Below are positions 37,701 to 50,189 of a stretch of DNA of 64,000 nt, piece by piece. The stretch spans positions 22,936,968 to 23,000,967 of the forward strand of contig NC_036456.1 of assembly GCF_002775205.1 (NCBI RefSeq), read 5' to 3'. Every line of letters begins with the position of its first letter. Position 1 is the stretch's first letter. Made by a program: the position numbers and the translations under genes. The notes below the pieces were generated by a model that was given only the letters and a program-made list of their open reading frames with translations, did no database searches and was not told the DNA's origin. Source of the DNA: Xiphophorus maculatus. Taxonomy: Eukaryota > Chordata > Actinopteri > Cyprinodontiformes > Poeciliidae.

Positions 37701-40155
37701 GTTGAAACCGAGCATCAGATCGGGGAACGTGGCATGGTTGTTGGTTCCAGACGGGCTGGTCTGAGTATTCTAGAAACTACTGATCTGCTGGGGTTTTCAT
37801 GCACAACCATCTCTAGGGTTTACAGAGAATGGGCTGAAAAAAGTAAATATCCAGTGAGCCTCAGTTCTGTGGGTATGAATGCCTTGTTGATGCCAGAGGT
37901 CAGAGGAGAACGGCAAGACTGGATGGAGCTGATAGAACGACAACAGTAACTCAAATAACCACTCGATACAATCGAGGTCTGCAGAATAGAATAGAATAGA
38001 AGTACTTTATTCATCCCAGCAGGGAAATTTCTTCACAGTTACAGCATAGAGACAAGACAAGACACAATAATAACGTCCGGGTGTTGAGTCTGGAGTTTGG
38101 CTGCGGTAGAGCTGATGACGTCACAGGCCACCGCTGCATCAGCTGATGGGGGAATGTAAACAGCGATCAAAATGGCTGACGTAAACTCCCTCGGTAAATA
38201 GCACGGCTGCATTCCCACAGCCAGAAGTTCAATGTCCAGGCTACAAATCTGTTCCTTCACGTTAACATGACCGGGATTACACCACCTCTCACTCACATAA
38301 AGTGCAATCCCGCCGCCCTTCTTCTTCCGACTCTTGGAAAAGGCCCTGTCCCCGCTCACCAAGAAGAATCCAGAAACCTCCACGCTGTATTCCGGAATAA
38401 GCGAGTGCAGCCAGGTTTCCGTGAAGCAGAAGATACTGCACTCCCAGTACTCCTTCTGGGTCCTAACCAGCGTCGTGAGCTCGTCTGTCCTATTTACCAA
38501 AGACCTCACGTTCCCCACAATAATCGCCGGTACCGCTGGCCTGCGCCGTCTCCTCTTCTACCTCCGTTTAACTCCAGACCTGCAGCCCCGTCGTCTCCTC
38601 CGTAACTCCTCCGGGACCATAGGCCCGTCTCTAGGCAGCAGCAGAGGCCCACACAGCGCAATCAGCCGTTCACGCGAGCAAACAATACTCCGCTCGGCAA
38701 GGTTCTCCGCAACCAAGAGTATAAAAAGTAGCAGAAGAACGCGGAGAACATCGACAGAACCACATCCAGCCATTGTGGAAAGCCCAACTGATGATCCATG
38801 GGTTCTTCAAGCATGGATCCTTAATTGGTTACAGCAAATATACACAGACAAACACACACGACGGGAGCTGCGTCTGCAGGCAGCCAGCTGCGCCGGCGCC
38901 ATCTTGAAGAAGAGCATCTCTGAACGCACAACATGTCAAACCTTGAGGTGGCTGAGCTACAGCAGCAGAAGACCACAGCAGGTTCCCCTCCTGTCAGCTA
39001 AGAACAATAAACTGAGGCTACAATTCACACAGACTCACCAAGGACCAGAATTTGGCTTCAACTAGATGAAGCATGAATCCATCCTGTCTCGTATCAACGG
39101 TTCAGGCTGGTGGTTTTGACGTTATGGTGGGGGGATATTTTCCTGGTACTTTGGACCCATTAGTACCAACTGAGCATCGTGTCAAAGCCACAGCCTGCCT
39201 GAGTATTGCTGCTGAATGTCCATCTCTGTATGACCACAGTGAACCATCCGCTGATGCTCCTTCCATCAGGATAACGCTCCATGTCATAAAGCGCCAATCA
39301 TCTCAGACTGGTTTCTTGAACAATGAGTTCACTGAACTCGACTGGCCTCCAGTCACCAGGTCCAACAGAAACCTTTGGGATGTGGTGGAACGGGAGATTC
39401 ACATCAAGGATGTGCAGCCGACAAATCTGCAGCAACTGCTTGTTGCTATCAGGTCAATATGGACCAGACTCTCTGAGGAATGTTTCCAGTACTTTGTTGA
39501 ATCTCTGCCACGAAGGACTTAGGCACTTCTGAAGGTAAATGGGGATCCAACCCAGCAAGGTGTACCTAATGAAGTGGCAGGTGTGTGTATAGATGCAGCA
39601 GTATAGATCTGCTGCATCTATACAGCAGATCTCAAAACCAGCAGCTGATGACCAAAGTTTGTAATTAATAAATGACATACAAACAATTTAAGAAAAGACA
39701 CGTAAAAAGGAGAAACTTTGGTAACACAATTAAGACAGAACTCATTCTGATTAAAACCCAAAGAATAAAATTGAGACTTCTAAGTGGTTTTAAAAATGTC
39801 TAGTGTTTGAGTGGACCTGGTATAAAGAGACACTTTGTTCATAAATTTCTTTTATCTAGACCTGGTATCAGATCAGAAATGTATGGAAACTACACAAAAC
39901 TATTGTTCATTTTTTTACTCCTGTAATGACTGTTTAAAATTAGAGCATCCATGAAACACTGTTGATGTTTAATGTTTTCACACAGAGGGAAGGACGCAAC
40001 TACAGACGGCCACCAAATCAGACCAAATCAAAGGAAGTGGCTCCTCTGACCCCTTCATCCAGCAAAGCATGGCGGACAACAAACTAAACAGCATGACTGA
40101 AGAAAAGCAAACATATAATCAAAACCTGAAATTGTTAAACAAGTCAAGTTCCTAG
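31780..40155 (+). CDS. Butyrophilin/B7-like Ig receptor, gene 2 (6 exons)
   Basis: Exons 31780-31819, 34144-34500, 35810-36023, 36365-36429, 37358-37471 and 39986-40155 sum to 960 nt (319 aa) with the same phases as gene 1. The two constant-domain exons have identical lengths (214 and 65 nt) in both genes. Parts: signal peptide (MYLPLVLVQVLLT), V-set domain (IILPC, VEWSK, DSGTYQC), constant-type domain (VECKALCW; RLVCRV), transmembrane segment (AAICLSAAGTAIGCLTSFTL) followed by basic RLIKKR, then a tail of about 55 aa. The tail is short, has no coiled coil, ITIM or B30.2, and is unlike that of gene 1. The last acceptor is ambiguous: an AG two bases later would give a shorter, different tail. 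A second possible first exon lies at 30,568. The product is a surface receptor or ligand of the butyrophilin/B7 group. Confidence 0.85.
32128..32337. mobile_element. MITE with 'gggcgtaggttt' termini
   Basis: 'gggcgtaggtttg' at the left and 'aaacctacgccc' at the right are inverted repeats around about 180 bp of AT-rich filler. No coding capacity. It lies in intron 1 of BTN-like gene 2. Confidence 0.75.
33896..34074. mobile_element. MITE abutting the V exon of BTN-like gene 2
   Basis: 'ggtaacattttatttga' and 'tcaaataaaatgttacc' are 17-bp perfect inverted termini of a 179 bp element. The 'ctgtcataaacatcatcactt' type interior is familiar from abundant teleost MITEs. It ends 69 bp before the V exon, inside the region expected to hold the branch point and nearby intronic signals. 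Confidence 0.85.
36550..37080. mobile_element. Degenerate DNA-transposon-like repeat
   Basis: 'gatgcatgatccgatattaa' at the left and 'ggtatcag...ggtggatcgtcacat' at the right resemble inverted ends of a dispersed fish repeat of the 'gatgcaccgatccgata' type. Boundaries are approximate, and it is old. Confidence 0.45.
37570..39587 (+). mobile_element. Tc1/mariner element (dead), with nested LINE
   Basis: Inverted ends 'cacactcaccggccac' and 'gtggcaggtgtgtg' are flanked by TA on both sides. Plus-strand remnants of a Tc1 transposase are readable: an N-terminal helix-turn-helix part (GLSILETTDLLGFSCTTISR) at 37,740-37,940 and a C-terminal catalytic-domain part (NPSCLVSTVQAGGFDVMVGG onward) at 39,073-39,520. 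Frame breaks and a LINE insertion make it inactive. It sits in the last intron of BTN-like gene 2. Confidence 0.88.
37984..38908 (-). mobile_element. Internally deleted LINE nested in the Tc1 element
   Basis: Minus-strand order: a 5' end beginning 'caagatggcgccggcgcag', a leader, an endonuclease-domain ORF fragment (GNVRSLVNRTDEL ... CFTETWL ... GGGIALYVSERWCNPGHV ... AVYIPPSADAA), then directly a short 3' UTR ending in (ATTCT)n. The reverse transcriptase is absent: the copy joins the endonuclease region to the 3' tail. The interrupted Tc1 sequence resumes at 'aagagcatctctgaacgc'. Confidence 0.82.
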
Positions 40156-43100
40156 AAAACCTAAAAATATCTCCTTCATTTTCCTGAAAGAGAGACTTGA
40201 AATGTCAAAGCCACACCAAACAAACACACCACACTGAAACACTAGCAGAGCAGATGTCTTCGGTTTCTCAGGGGTAACGCTCGTCTGATAGCTGTTAGAA
40301 AAAAAATACCTTTCCACATTTGTGGCCCAACCTGTACATTAAGCATAAAAATCTCTGAGTGCCAGAAACATTCAATCAAAACTTGTTTGCTACAAGGCAT
40401 CTGACAAATATGTTTCAATCTAAGGTTTCATTTTTAACCTAAAGAAAACAAACACCTTCAATCATGAATTAACTCATAATTAATTATTTTTCTTTGATCA
40501 GAATTCATAAAACCATTAAAAATATGATTCTGTTCAATAATCAGAGCTGACAGCTGTATTCATAGATATGTTAACCAAATGTAGGTGAAGGTGTTGATTT
40601 TTACAGAAATGGTTCCAGAAGGTTGAAGACAGAATACACTGCACTACTTACTGAGCAAAGCAAACCTTTTACAGAATTTAAGTATCAAAATGAATGCCAG
40701 ATATTAAGCATTAAATGTATTTTCAATTACTTTTTCAATAAGTTTACCAGTTTTAAAAAGCACAGTCAAAGTTGTGGTCACTTACAATGAACACTAGACT
40801 TTTAACACCTCTACTGTATTAAAGGCCATTTTAGCTTTTTGAAGTTCAGTACATATAAATCCTGTTGAATGTTATAACATAAATCTAACAGAGCCATCAC
40901 TCCTACCTCAATATATTCTTAGCTGAAAATACGAAAATAAAAGTCAATGCCTGGTTCCCAAGCTAGTGAGGGGAAGCTCAAACCAATGTATTTTCTGCAC
41001 ATTATGTATTGACTGTTCTTTAGTTTAAAATATGAATGATCTGCTCTACATCAGGCTCTGGATGTTTCTAGCTCTTGGCAACGTGCGACATTCAGAGTGA
41101 TGGCTGTCTGATGAAGGGTCAGTGTTGTGATGTTTGACTTTTCCCTGTGCTTTAAGGGCTGGTGTCGTGCATGTTTTCAATATGGCTAAACTGTTTGAAT
41201 CTTACCCATTCTGTTCTTCAGAGGCCTTGTAATAAAATACTCAGGTGTGTAAAATTAGAGGGGGGAGAACACATGGACGATATCGGCCCTTAAAGACTAA
41301 CTTTGGACATCTCTGGAAGAAATGCTGTAGTCAAAAGCTACAAACAGGAAACTCGTATTTTTATGACCTATCACAAGCTATCACTTTTTTTTCAGGGATT
41401 TATTTACAATGGACAAATTACTTGCTGGACTTGAGCCAGTTTGATATTTTTAAAAAACAAAGCTGATGACTATTTATTTTTCTAAATGGTTCATATTGTA
41501 GGTACATATGTATAATTTTATATTTATATTTACATTATTGTTATTTAGAATAAAATCTGACATTTGTCATACATGAACTTGAGGAAATAAATAAAGTCTT
41601 GATTAGCATTGAGTTATCTTATATACTATATACAGGGTTGGTTCTGGTTTTCCAAGTTTGTAGCTACATCTGGGTCAACTTTAAAACATACCATAAAACC
41701 TAAAAGTTTTTAAGGTATTACATTTTCAGAAAATGACCCTGACTCTTGCCCATAAACTGCTGGCAGTACGGACATGAACCCCCGTCAGGTAAACCGTTTG
41801 GTTGACCACTATTTTAAAAGAGTGTTTATTTTCAGTTATTGATGTTTATTTAATCGTGATTCTGTATTAATGATGCATTTGTGCATCCATGCTGCTGGGA
41901 CACGTCCAAATGACACATCCTTTGTGTCCATTTGTTGTTTTTTATGTATATGTGTTATTAAGCTACATGTTTCTCCCAAGTATTTGTTTCTACACAAATG
42001 CAAATGAACAAGAATAAATAAAATAAACATTTGGATAAAGTTGCATTTCAAAAGTCAATATATTTTCACTGCATTTTCAGTTAAAGAAGGAAACAGCTGA
42101 ACACAGAGCTACAAGTTCAAGATAATTAGCATGATCAGCAAGTTACAACTGATTTCCAGCAGGGGGCAACACCAAAACCTTCACAGCATTCCTTACATGC
42201 AAGCAGAGCTACAAAAACAGCTTGATACCATCAGTGTATTCAGACAGTTTGAGAGGCTCTTTTTCTATCTTGAATCTATTTGTGCTTCCCATTTGGTGGG
42301 GATGTTACACATAATGAGCCTGCCTCCGGAATAACTTCCTGTTTTTCCACCTGGCTATCTTTGTTGTTGAAAACGAGATGCTAACACTCACAAATGACTG
42401 GAATGAAATCCAGTGCAACATCTGGTGTTGTGTGTGGTATTTGTAGGACTGCATTCTCCCATGTTTGTACATTTTTATGGAGTTACGTGTCTTAAAATTC
42501 ATTCATGATGGAACTAAAAAAGGTCTTTAAAAGTCTTAAATTCATGAATGTAAAATTAAAGCCTTAAAGGAGCCAGAGAGATGTTTAGAGTTTGTCCCAT
42601 TTGGCTGTGACTCTGGAAAAAAGGCCTTTAGTTAAACTTAATGTTGAGATATTTTCACTCTTCTGTGTTTAACTCTGGTAAAAATCATCCAGCGGAAGGA
42701 AAACAACGTCTGATGCAAATGAACGTTTTTCCTGCTAGTTTCTGTTGCTCAGGTTCTGCTGAATGAACTCTTGGTTTGGTTTAAAGTCTGATAAAATGAC
42801 TCCAGAGTCACGTCACCATTCAGACATTTAACGCGTCACTTTGTGCCTAATGAGCCTCGTTTAAATGGATTTTCTGCATTGTGTTGCTTACAGGACATTT
42901 TGCCTGTATTTGCAGAAAAGTTGCAGCATAAACAGTCTGCTGTATTCATACATATTGAAATGTGCAATAATTCCTAGACATTAATCCAAATCAAGCCCCT
43001 TAATTAAGAACTGCTGAATTCGTTCCTGATTTGAATAAAGAGCCAGAAGCTGATATTTCTCTGCAGCTTTGTTTGGTCTTCCTGTCTGTGTCTGGATGAT

Positions 43101-46100
43101 AGAGGAAGCTAATTAAAGTGACTCCTTGTGTGCTAACGCTGTCATTCTGAGGACCGACCGATCCAATTAATTAGCCTTTATTAAAGAACTCATTACATTC
43201 ACACTTCTTTGTGTTTGTTGGAGCGCGGTGACGAGGTGGTGCAGAAATATTCGAAATGGCAGCCGAACAGGACAGGTGAGCAGTTACCTGCAGACAGCAG
43301 CGTCCGCTCCCCTCACTGCGACCGGACGCAGTCCAACATGAACATCAACATCTTACCTTCGCTGCTGTGGTTCTCTGAGTCAAACCAACCTGTTCCCCTC
43401 CTGGCCTGTGGGGGCGCTGCACCAAGAACCACTGAAGGAAACGACACAAAAACCTCTGAAGACACTGAGAGCAACTTCCTTTGGAGGTTCGTTTGGAGGG
43501 TTTCTCTTTAGTCTTTGGCTAAAAACCACCAGCCTTTTCTCCTGCTAGCGCTAGGCTAGCGTGTTAGATTTGGTTGTAATTACCCAGAATGCCCTGCTCT
43601 GTAGTCCACTTCCTGCTTTTGGAGCGGTTTCCGGTCCTCTTTGCATTCACATATGCATTCAAACCGAACCAGAGTTTGCGTCACTCGAGGTTTGTAGGTG
43701 AACCAGAGTTAGATTAGCGTTCACATCTCACCTACTGAACCGGACTTCCTAGACTAACGGACTGGATTTGGGTTGAAGCAGCTCTGATGTGATCTGGTGG
43801 AAATAAACCAGAGAAGAAGAGGTTCCTGTTGATGACAGGAAGTCAGGAGGAAATGATTCGGTGACGAATTGGAAGCAGTAGGCGTGTAGAAGTTGTTCTG
43901 GTCAGACGATCCCAACATTAAACCGGGAACGAACGCTGTACTTCATCCAGGCCACGTGGGAATTCATCATGTTGCTTGTTGTGATAAGAAGTTTGATTTT
44001 TATCAGCAGTGAACTCCAAACCTACGCAAAACAAATAGGACTTTTTAACGGCAGTCTGAACCGCCCTACTCTGATGTTTTCACCTTCAAAATAATTTGAT
44101 CGGATCCACTTCCATGTGTGGAATTAAATCGTATCCGATAGTTTCCAGTCTGAGTCGCATTTTATTCGACATTTACATCATTTACGTGAGACATGTGTCA
44201 TAATTCTGCACCAGAAGAAGCCAGATGTGAATCTGGACGTTAAAAACAGCTGAAGCCATCAGTGCCTCGTTTATAAAGTCGGATTTTGTTCTCTTTTCGT
44301 AATGTTGTTAATTTACTAAAATAAAGTGAATCTGAATCACTTTGGATTCTTTTTTTCCTTCTGGTGACGATTCATTTAAAATCTGAACCATTTTAAAGCC
44401 GATCCATAAACGGCAGCGGATAAAGATTTCATCAACTCTGACGAAGTTTTTATTTCTGATTATAAATGTATTATTTTGTTTCTCTCTCACTGTGAGTCTA
44501 TGCTCTATGGATTATTTCTGTTTTTATTAATTATCGCCTTTAATCATATAAAAATCTTACTTTCTTTAACACTTCCCATCCTTTTAAACTGATGGGTTTC
44601 TGTGGATTGATTATTATCTGCTGTTTGAAGCGTCGTTGCTGAGAAGCTGAATGCTTCAGATGAGAAGTCGGCTTTATTTTCATTTGTCTAAAAGCTGTTT
44701 TGGCTTCTTTTGATGCCTCTGCTGGGGAAGCGAAGGCTGCCAACGTCTCCAAGCTGGATCACATCAGAGCTGCCGTTCAACGCCATCAGGAGTTTTTATT
44801 CCAGCTCACCTGAAATGGACTCAACATTTTCTTCCGTCATTGTAAAAATTGCTCCTAATGGAAATAATGTCTCTGTCCATTCCTGCTTCTGTCATGTTCC
44901 GTGTTTTTCTGTGTATTTATTTAGAGTTTTCCTTGTCCTTGAGTCTCTTCGTTGTCCTGTTCTCCCCTTGATTGTTCCCAGGTGTGTCTCGTTTCTCCAA
45001 TTACCCTCCAGTGTGTTTAACTCCACCTGTGTTCCTTGTTCCTCGTCGGGTCCTTGTCAATGTCAATTCAGTGTCTTGTCAGCGTCTAATGTGCGCTCAG
45101 TCCTTTGTGTTGTCCTGTCGTCATACCAGTTGCTACCGGCGTTGACCTCTGGCTTCTGCTCAGTCGTGCTGCCTGGTTGTGTGGACTTATTCTGAACATT
45201 CATCATTAAAATCATTTATTTTTCACTTCCTTGGTCTACAGCGTCTGCCTCACCACCATCTACACCGCATTTCATGACAGCTTCATCTCAGCCGGTTATT
45301 TTAGATCATTTCCTGTTTCTCTGCCTGAACGAACCAAACCTCCATGAATGTGTCTAATGTTGCTTTTATTTAGTTGATTTCAGTGTAAATGGTGGCAGGA
45401 TGCTCTGTCGTCGGCTAAACGAACTTTAATTTTATTCTAATCATTTTGATGAGAAAAGGAGACATTGATGGGCATTAGCTGTTTGTGCTAAGCTAAGATT
45501 AACCTTCATATTGAGAAAGACTAGTAAGTTAGTAATTAGTAATAATGGGTTATTAAAAGAAGGTTTGTTTCTAATCATGAGTAACGATGGAGAAAACGTC
45601 CCTCCATCATGTAGCCTAGCATGTACAAAAACAAGCCAGTTAGCATCTGGACTTTTGTTTGCTTTGTCAGGTTTAAGCGCCGTTACTGACGTAAAAATAT
45701 AAATTATGTTCAGGCAGATTTGATCAAATTAACAGAGAGAGAGAGAGGTTTGGGTCGACTTTTTGTCTAAACCCAACTTCTATAAATATCGCTGTCAGTA
45801 GCTGCATTTCTTTTCACCATAAAGTTGCTCAATTTGATATTTTGACATTAAGTTTGCCTAATCAAAGTACAGATCGACTAGGCCTGATGGACACCTGCTG
45901 ACCTGCCTAAGGCTCATCCTGCCATGACTGAGAAACTAGATGTGAAACTAGTGTCAAAACTCCCTCTAAAGTGGGAACTGTATTAGTTTTTCTTTCGCTT
46001 TAAAATTGTTTCTGTCATTTATGGCAATGAAGATGTTTTAATCTTTGTTGCAAGTGGTAGCTCCCAGTCTGCTACTTTCTCAGAGAAAAACAGAACATCT

Positions 46101-46299
46101 AGAAAATCTAGCTCTCTGACACCCTTTTCTTCAAACATTTGTGTTGTGTTGGATTTAACCCTCCATAAAGAACCATTCCTAGTTGGAATAGTTTGCACAC
46201 AGTTTGTTTTGTGAATCTTTATCTCCAGAAAGGAAATGCATGTATCTGACACCCTTCAGTAGCCTCTGCGGTACCTGCAGGATCTTTGCTTCTCACAAA
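40156..46299. other. Gene-free region with 3' UTR of BTN-like gene 2
   Basis: The 3' UTR of gene 2 may run to an 'aataaaatactc' signal near 41,231. I see no convincing exon between 40.2 and 46.3 kb. Short open frames, for example at 43,209, 44,710 and 46,019 (minus), have no recognisable domain. 43,600-44,050 is somewhat richer in GC and may be a dispersed repeat that I could not name. A solo LTR is at 44,890-45,279. Confidence 0.55.
44890..45279 (+). mobile_element. Solo LTR (fossil LTR retroelement)
   Basis: A 390 bp block starts TGTCATG, ends CATGACA and is flanked on each side by the 5-bp direct repeat 'gcttc'. A polyA-type 'attaaaatc' signal lies about 70 bp before the end. No internal coding region is present, so it is a lone LTR left by recombination between the two ends of an LTR element. 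A Gypsy-type origin is likely from the 5-bp repeat and the fish-typical sequence. Matching flanks suggest moderate age. Confidence 0.75.
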
Positions 46300-46309
46300 G
46301 GAAGTGAAA
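46300..46309 (+). promoter_or_regulatory. Candidate ETS-IRF composite element (EICE)
   Basis: GGAAGTGAAA fits the GGAANNGAAA consensus bound by PU.1/Spi-B together with IRF4/IRF8 in B and myeloid cells. It lies 35 bp upstream of the start codon of the Fc-receptor-like gene at 46,344. No TATA box is seen. The consensus match is direct; function is inferred. Confidence 0.45.
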
Positions 46310-46343
46310 AATGTGTTTTTCAGTCAGTCGACGGTCAGACAGG

Positions 46344-49300
46344 ATGCTGGTAACACCGCTCTGCCTGATGCTGAGTGAGTAAAAACACTGTGAGCTTTCC
46401 ACTCCTTTACTTTCACCTTTTTGTAATCTCTTATAATGTCCTGAAATGATCGCTTGTTTTTCTGATCAGACTGTATACAAATATTTTCCAGCACATACTC
46501 TTTTTTTTTTTTCTCTCTCGATGTTTGCGTTGATTTTCTGGAGCAGTTTCATACTTTTTGTGCAACTTCCTCTGTTATTTTTCCTGTTTCAACTGCCCAC
46601 CGTTTTTTATTTGTTGATTTCTTCATTTTAGTCTTACGCTCATTGTGTTTTGCTCTGTTTTTTGTTCCTAATGCAGCATTGTGAGTTTGAATTCCACTTC
46701 ATCCTTGATAAATTATTTTCATTGTGTCTAAAATTATATTTCCCCTGAATTTATTGCCGATGTGAGCCGTCTGATCCCCCCTCAGCCTGCCTTCAGGTCA
46801 GCCCTGACCGGTCCCAGTTCTTCCGGTACGACTCCATCTCCCTGAACTGCGAGGATCCGATCAACTCCACCGGCTGGAAGGTGAAGAGGAGAACTTCAGA
46901 CAGCGGGGTCAGGCCATGCTACTCCGGCTGGGGCTACTCCTCCGCGGCGTCCAGCTGCACCATCGGTAACACCTACCCCACGGACACCGGGGTGTACTGG
47001 TGCGAGTCGGACACAGGGGAGCGAAGCAATGAGGTCAACATCACCATAACCGGTACAGTTGATCCGTACTGTTTATAAATGAACTCCACTCCTAAAACTC
47101 TGTCAGTTTGGTTTGGGTTTTGATGACCTTATGCAAAATGGCGACTGTTTTGATCCTCTGACAGAGGGAAGCTTATATTTAGTCTTTTCCGTACCAAAAA
47201 AATTCAAACAGTGTTTTTTGAAGGTTTTCGATCATTTGGCCTTTATTAAAAAGACGACTGAAAGCTCAATGCATAAACTTTGCACATCACATGAATGAAA
47301 CTAATCTATCATTTTGTATATTATGCAAAAAATACCTCCATAGCAACAGTATCACCATTTTTTTATTCTTACACAGTTTACCTTTCTGATGTTGCTGTTA
47401 AACATTTTCACTTCATGTTTCTTGTCAGCAGCAAACTTGTTCAGAACAAAGTGCAGCAAATGTGGAAACTTACTTACAGAAATGTCAAAATGAAGCCACA
47501 AAAATATTAAAAAATAAAAAAACAAAACGTAGATCTGGCCTAGGTTTGGGGTTCCTCTAGGTTCCATATTGGAGCTCCTCATTTTTCCACCAGTTCTAAT
47601 AAATAAATTATGCAGATGATGCACAGCTCTACTTTACAATGTCACCAGGTAATTATGAACCCATTTAAGCTTTGAGTAGATCAATAGAACAAATGAATGT
47701 GTGGATGTGGAATAACTTTATTCAGTTTTCTGAAGTGGTCATTTTTGGATCTAGAGTCAACGCAGACCTTCAGTTATTACAACTGGATACTAGAGATCTG
47801 GCCTAAAATCTGGCTGTAGTGATGGAGTCGGACCTGAACCTTAAGAGCCACATAAAGACAGTTACAAAGTCAACCTTCTATCACCTGAAGATAGAAGGTT
47901 AATTTTTCAGAATTAAAGGATTCATGTTCCAGAAAGATGTAGAAAAACTCATCTGTCTGTCCATCCATCCATCCGTCCATCCAGAACCAAACAAGGAGAA
48001 TCAGAATTCAGTATTTATACTTCTCTAGAACAAACTTCCAGAAAACTTAAGAAATGCTGCAACACTGAGTTCTTTTAAGCCAAACTCTTATTTCTTGAGA
48101 GTTGCATTTGATTAAAAACAAGTTGAACATTCATTAATATTATTGCTTTCCTCTATTTTGCCACTTTAAAGTAAGGATTCTTCTTGTTTGTTGTTTTATG
48201 TTTTCTTCTTGTGCTCCAAAACCAGATTGTTACAAATAAAAAAATATATGTGATTTAAATTTTTTATTTAAATCTGTAGCTTTACATTAAAAACTGCCTC
48301 AGCCGATGTGACTGCATAGTGGATCTGAAACACAGAGGCTCAAAATACAAAAACCTCTTTTTTTCCCCCAAAGATCGCGCAGTGATTCTGGAGAGTCCTG
48401 CCATGCCGGTGTCAGAAGGAGCTGATGTGGTTCTGTACTGTAAAGCTGAGACCAACTCCTCCAAACACAAATACAACTTCTTCAAAGATGGCCGCCTCCT
48501 CAGGAGCAACTGCTCAGGAGAGATGACCATTCTCGGCGCTTCCGAATCCGATGAGGGTCTCTACACCTGCAGCGCCGCAGGGCTTGGAGAATCAGAAGGC
48601 AGCTGGCTGACAGTTTTCAGTGACGGAAACAATCAACACGTCCAGCTCAGTGAGGAGAATCCTTCATATTCCTACAGTGTTTGATAGATTTAATAGACCT
48701 CCGTTTCAGAGCTGAAATGGAGTCAGATCGTTGCCATGAAATATTGTTTTTACATAAACACCAGCACTCGAATTTAAAAATAAAGTATTGTTTTTATCTA
48801 CAGCATCTCTGTCACCAACATCTTCGGCTTTGCCCACAGCCTCAGTTTCATTTCCTGGTTCCAGACTGTTGTGTCACCTGATTGTGGGAATACCTTACCT
48901 GGTGTCCACCATCCTACTGGGACTCATATACAGAGACAGGAGGAGAGGTAAAGCTGTCTGTCCTGGACGTCTTGTTTTCTCATTTCTACTCTTTCAACTC
49001 AGAAACTTTCAAAATCTTAAAAGAAAAACAAATAGACTGAATTATAATCAACTAACATCAACCTATAGAGAAACTGGACAGTATTTATGCATACAGTGTA
49101 GCCATCAAACAACTCATCACACAGTGATAAGACAGATTTTCATTTTAACCTTCTGGGTCTAATTTCTTCTGTGTTGTGTTTTTAAATCTTCAAGCAATAT
49201 CACAACTGTAGACAAACAAATTAAGGAAACCAGACAGCAGGAGGGCGTTGTTGTAGGTAATTGATAACTAGGGTAATTATAGATATATATAGTAGTGATG

Positions 49301-49831
49301 TCACTGGTTGGTTTTGTAATAGTGGTGTTTTTTGTGTTAGCTCACTTTAAAGGAAGTGGCTAGCTGTAGCTGAAGTGGCTGATTTGAAAAGGTCTCAGGC
49401 AGCAACCACAGCGCTGAATCGCTGAACCTTTTTTTGAAGATAACATTTCAGTTTATTGCTAAAGAAACAACCTTTTTGATCATTTTTGCACATATTGAAC
49501 AAACTTTATCACTATTTGCTTTTCTTAATAGAATATTTAGGAACAGGAGGATTATTAGTTAAGATTAAATTATGCAAAAGTTACTTTTAAAAGCTTGAGC
49601 AGGATTTTGTTGTTGCTAAATGACATCAGACATATTCTAAAATATAAATCTTCCTGTTTATCCACTGCATTCCTACAAACAAAACAATAAGCAAATTATT
49701 TTGAGACTGAGTTATACAACTGAAAACATAAAATGTGTAGATCTAATCACCATCTTTATTTTTTCACAGCTACTGAGATAGTTGCAGACCAGAGGAAAAA
49801 TCTTGATGTTATCATGGAAAGGATTGTGTGA
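46344..49831 (+). CDS. Fc-receptor-like two-Ig-domain membrane protein, gene 1
   Basis: Exons 46344-46374, 46786-47052, 48374-48649, 48804-48947 and 49770-49831 join in phase 1 throughout to 780 nt (259 aa). A short signal exon ([10 protein letters not shown]) leads into Ig domain 1 ([34 protein letters not shown]). Ig domain 2 follows ([35 protein letters not shown]), then a Ser/Thr/Pro stalk, a transmembrane segment ([18 protein letters not shown]), and a tail of about 25 aa without tyrosine. Domain order and motifs are those of teleost Fc-receptor-like proteins. With no ITIM or ITAM it must signal through partners or act as a decoy or adhesion receptor. The donor of exon 3 (48,649/48,650) is the least certain junction; read-through would stop soon after. 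AATAAA lies at 51,216. Confidence 0.85.
47530..48240 (+). mobile_element. Ancient L2-like LINE fragment
   Basis: Plus-strand relatives of the LINE at 22.8-24.5 kb: 'tatgcagatgatgcacag' (the YADD region), 'atgaatgtgtggatgtgga', 'gacctgaaccttaagagcca' and the 'aacttccagaaaactt' end region are recognisable but heavily diverged. It lies in intron 2 of the Fc-receptor-like gene. Confidence 0.7.
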
Positions 49832-50189
49832 GTAATCTCCAGAAGCCGCTGGCCTCAGAGAAGATGATGTGTGTCCGACCACATCAGCTCACAGAAACGT
49901 TTCCAGCATCCAGAAAAAAAACTTCAGATTTCTTTGGTGCTCAAGTAGATATATTTGTTTTATGAGCAAATTTCAACAGGAGAGGAAGGTTTTGTTTTGA
50001 AATCTAGAGTTTTGTTTTACAGTGAAGCAGATTCAAGATGCATAAGTGGTGACTGTGAAGAGGAAGTGGAAATGTCACTCATGTTTGCTTTATAAAGGTG
50101 TTTGTGGTTTTGGCTGCAAAGTCGCTGTCATCAACTTTTTGTCCGGCCTTTGTTTAGGGGCGGGGGTGTTTTCTCGATGGACTTTTCTG

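Noticed and set aside
38334-39065. Long plus-strand open frame of 243 codons
   Set aside because: It runs antisense through the nested LINE leader and endonuclease region into the Tc1 element; there is no independent gene evidence.
43209-43511. 100-codon open frame in the GC-richer stretch
   Set aside because: No domain, low-complexity tail and no splice or promoter context.
46019-46252. 77-codon minus-strand frame resembling a retroelement fragment
   Set aside because: Similarity to any known reverse transcriptase was too weak to name; no flanking element ends were found.
46661-46700. A mini-exon between the first two exons of Fc-receptor-like gene 1, as in mammalian Fc receptors
   Set aside because: The 'gcag' acceptor-like site is followed within 4 nt by a donor-like site. 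The flanking exons join in phase without it.
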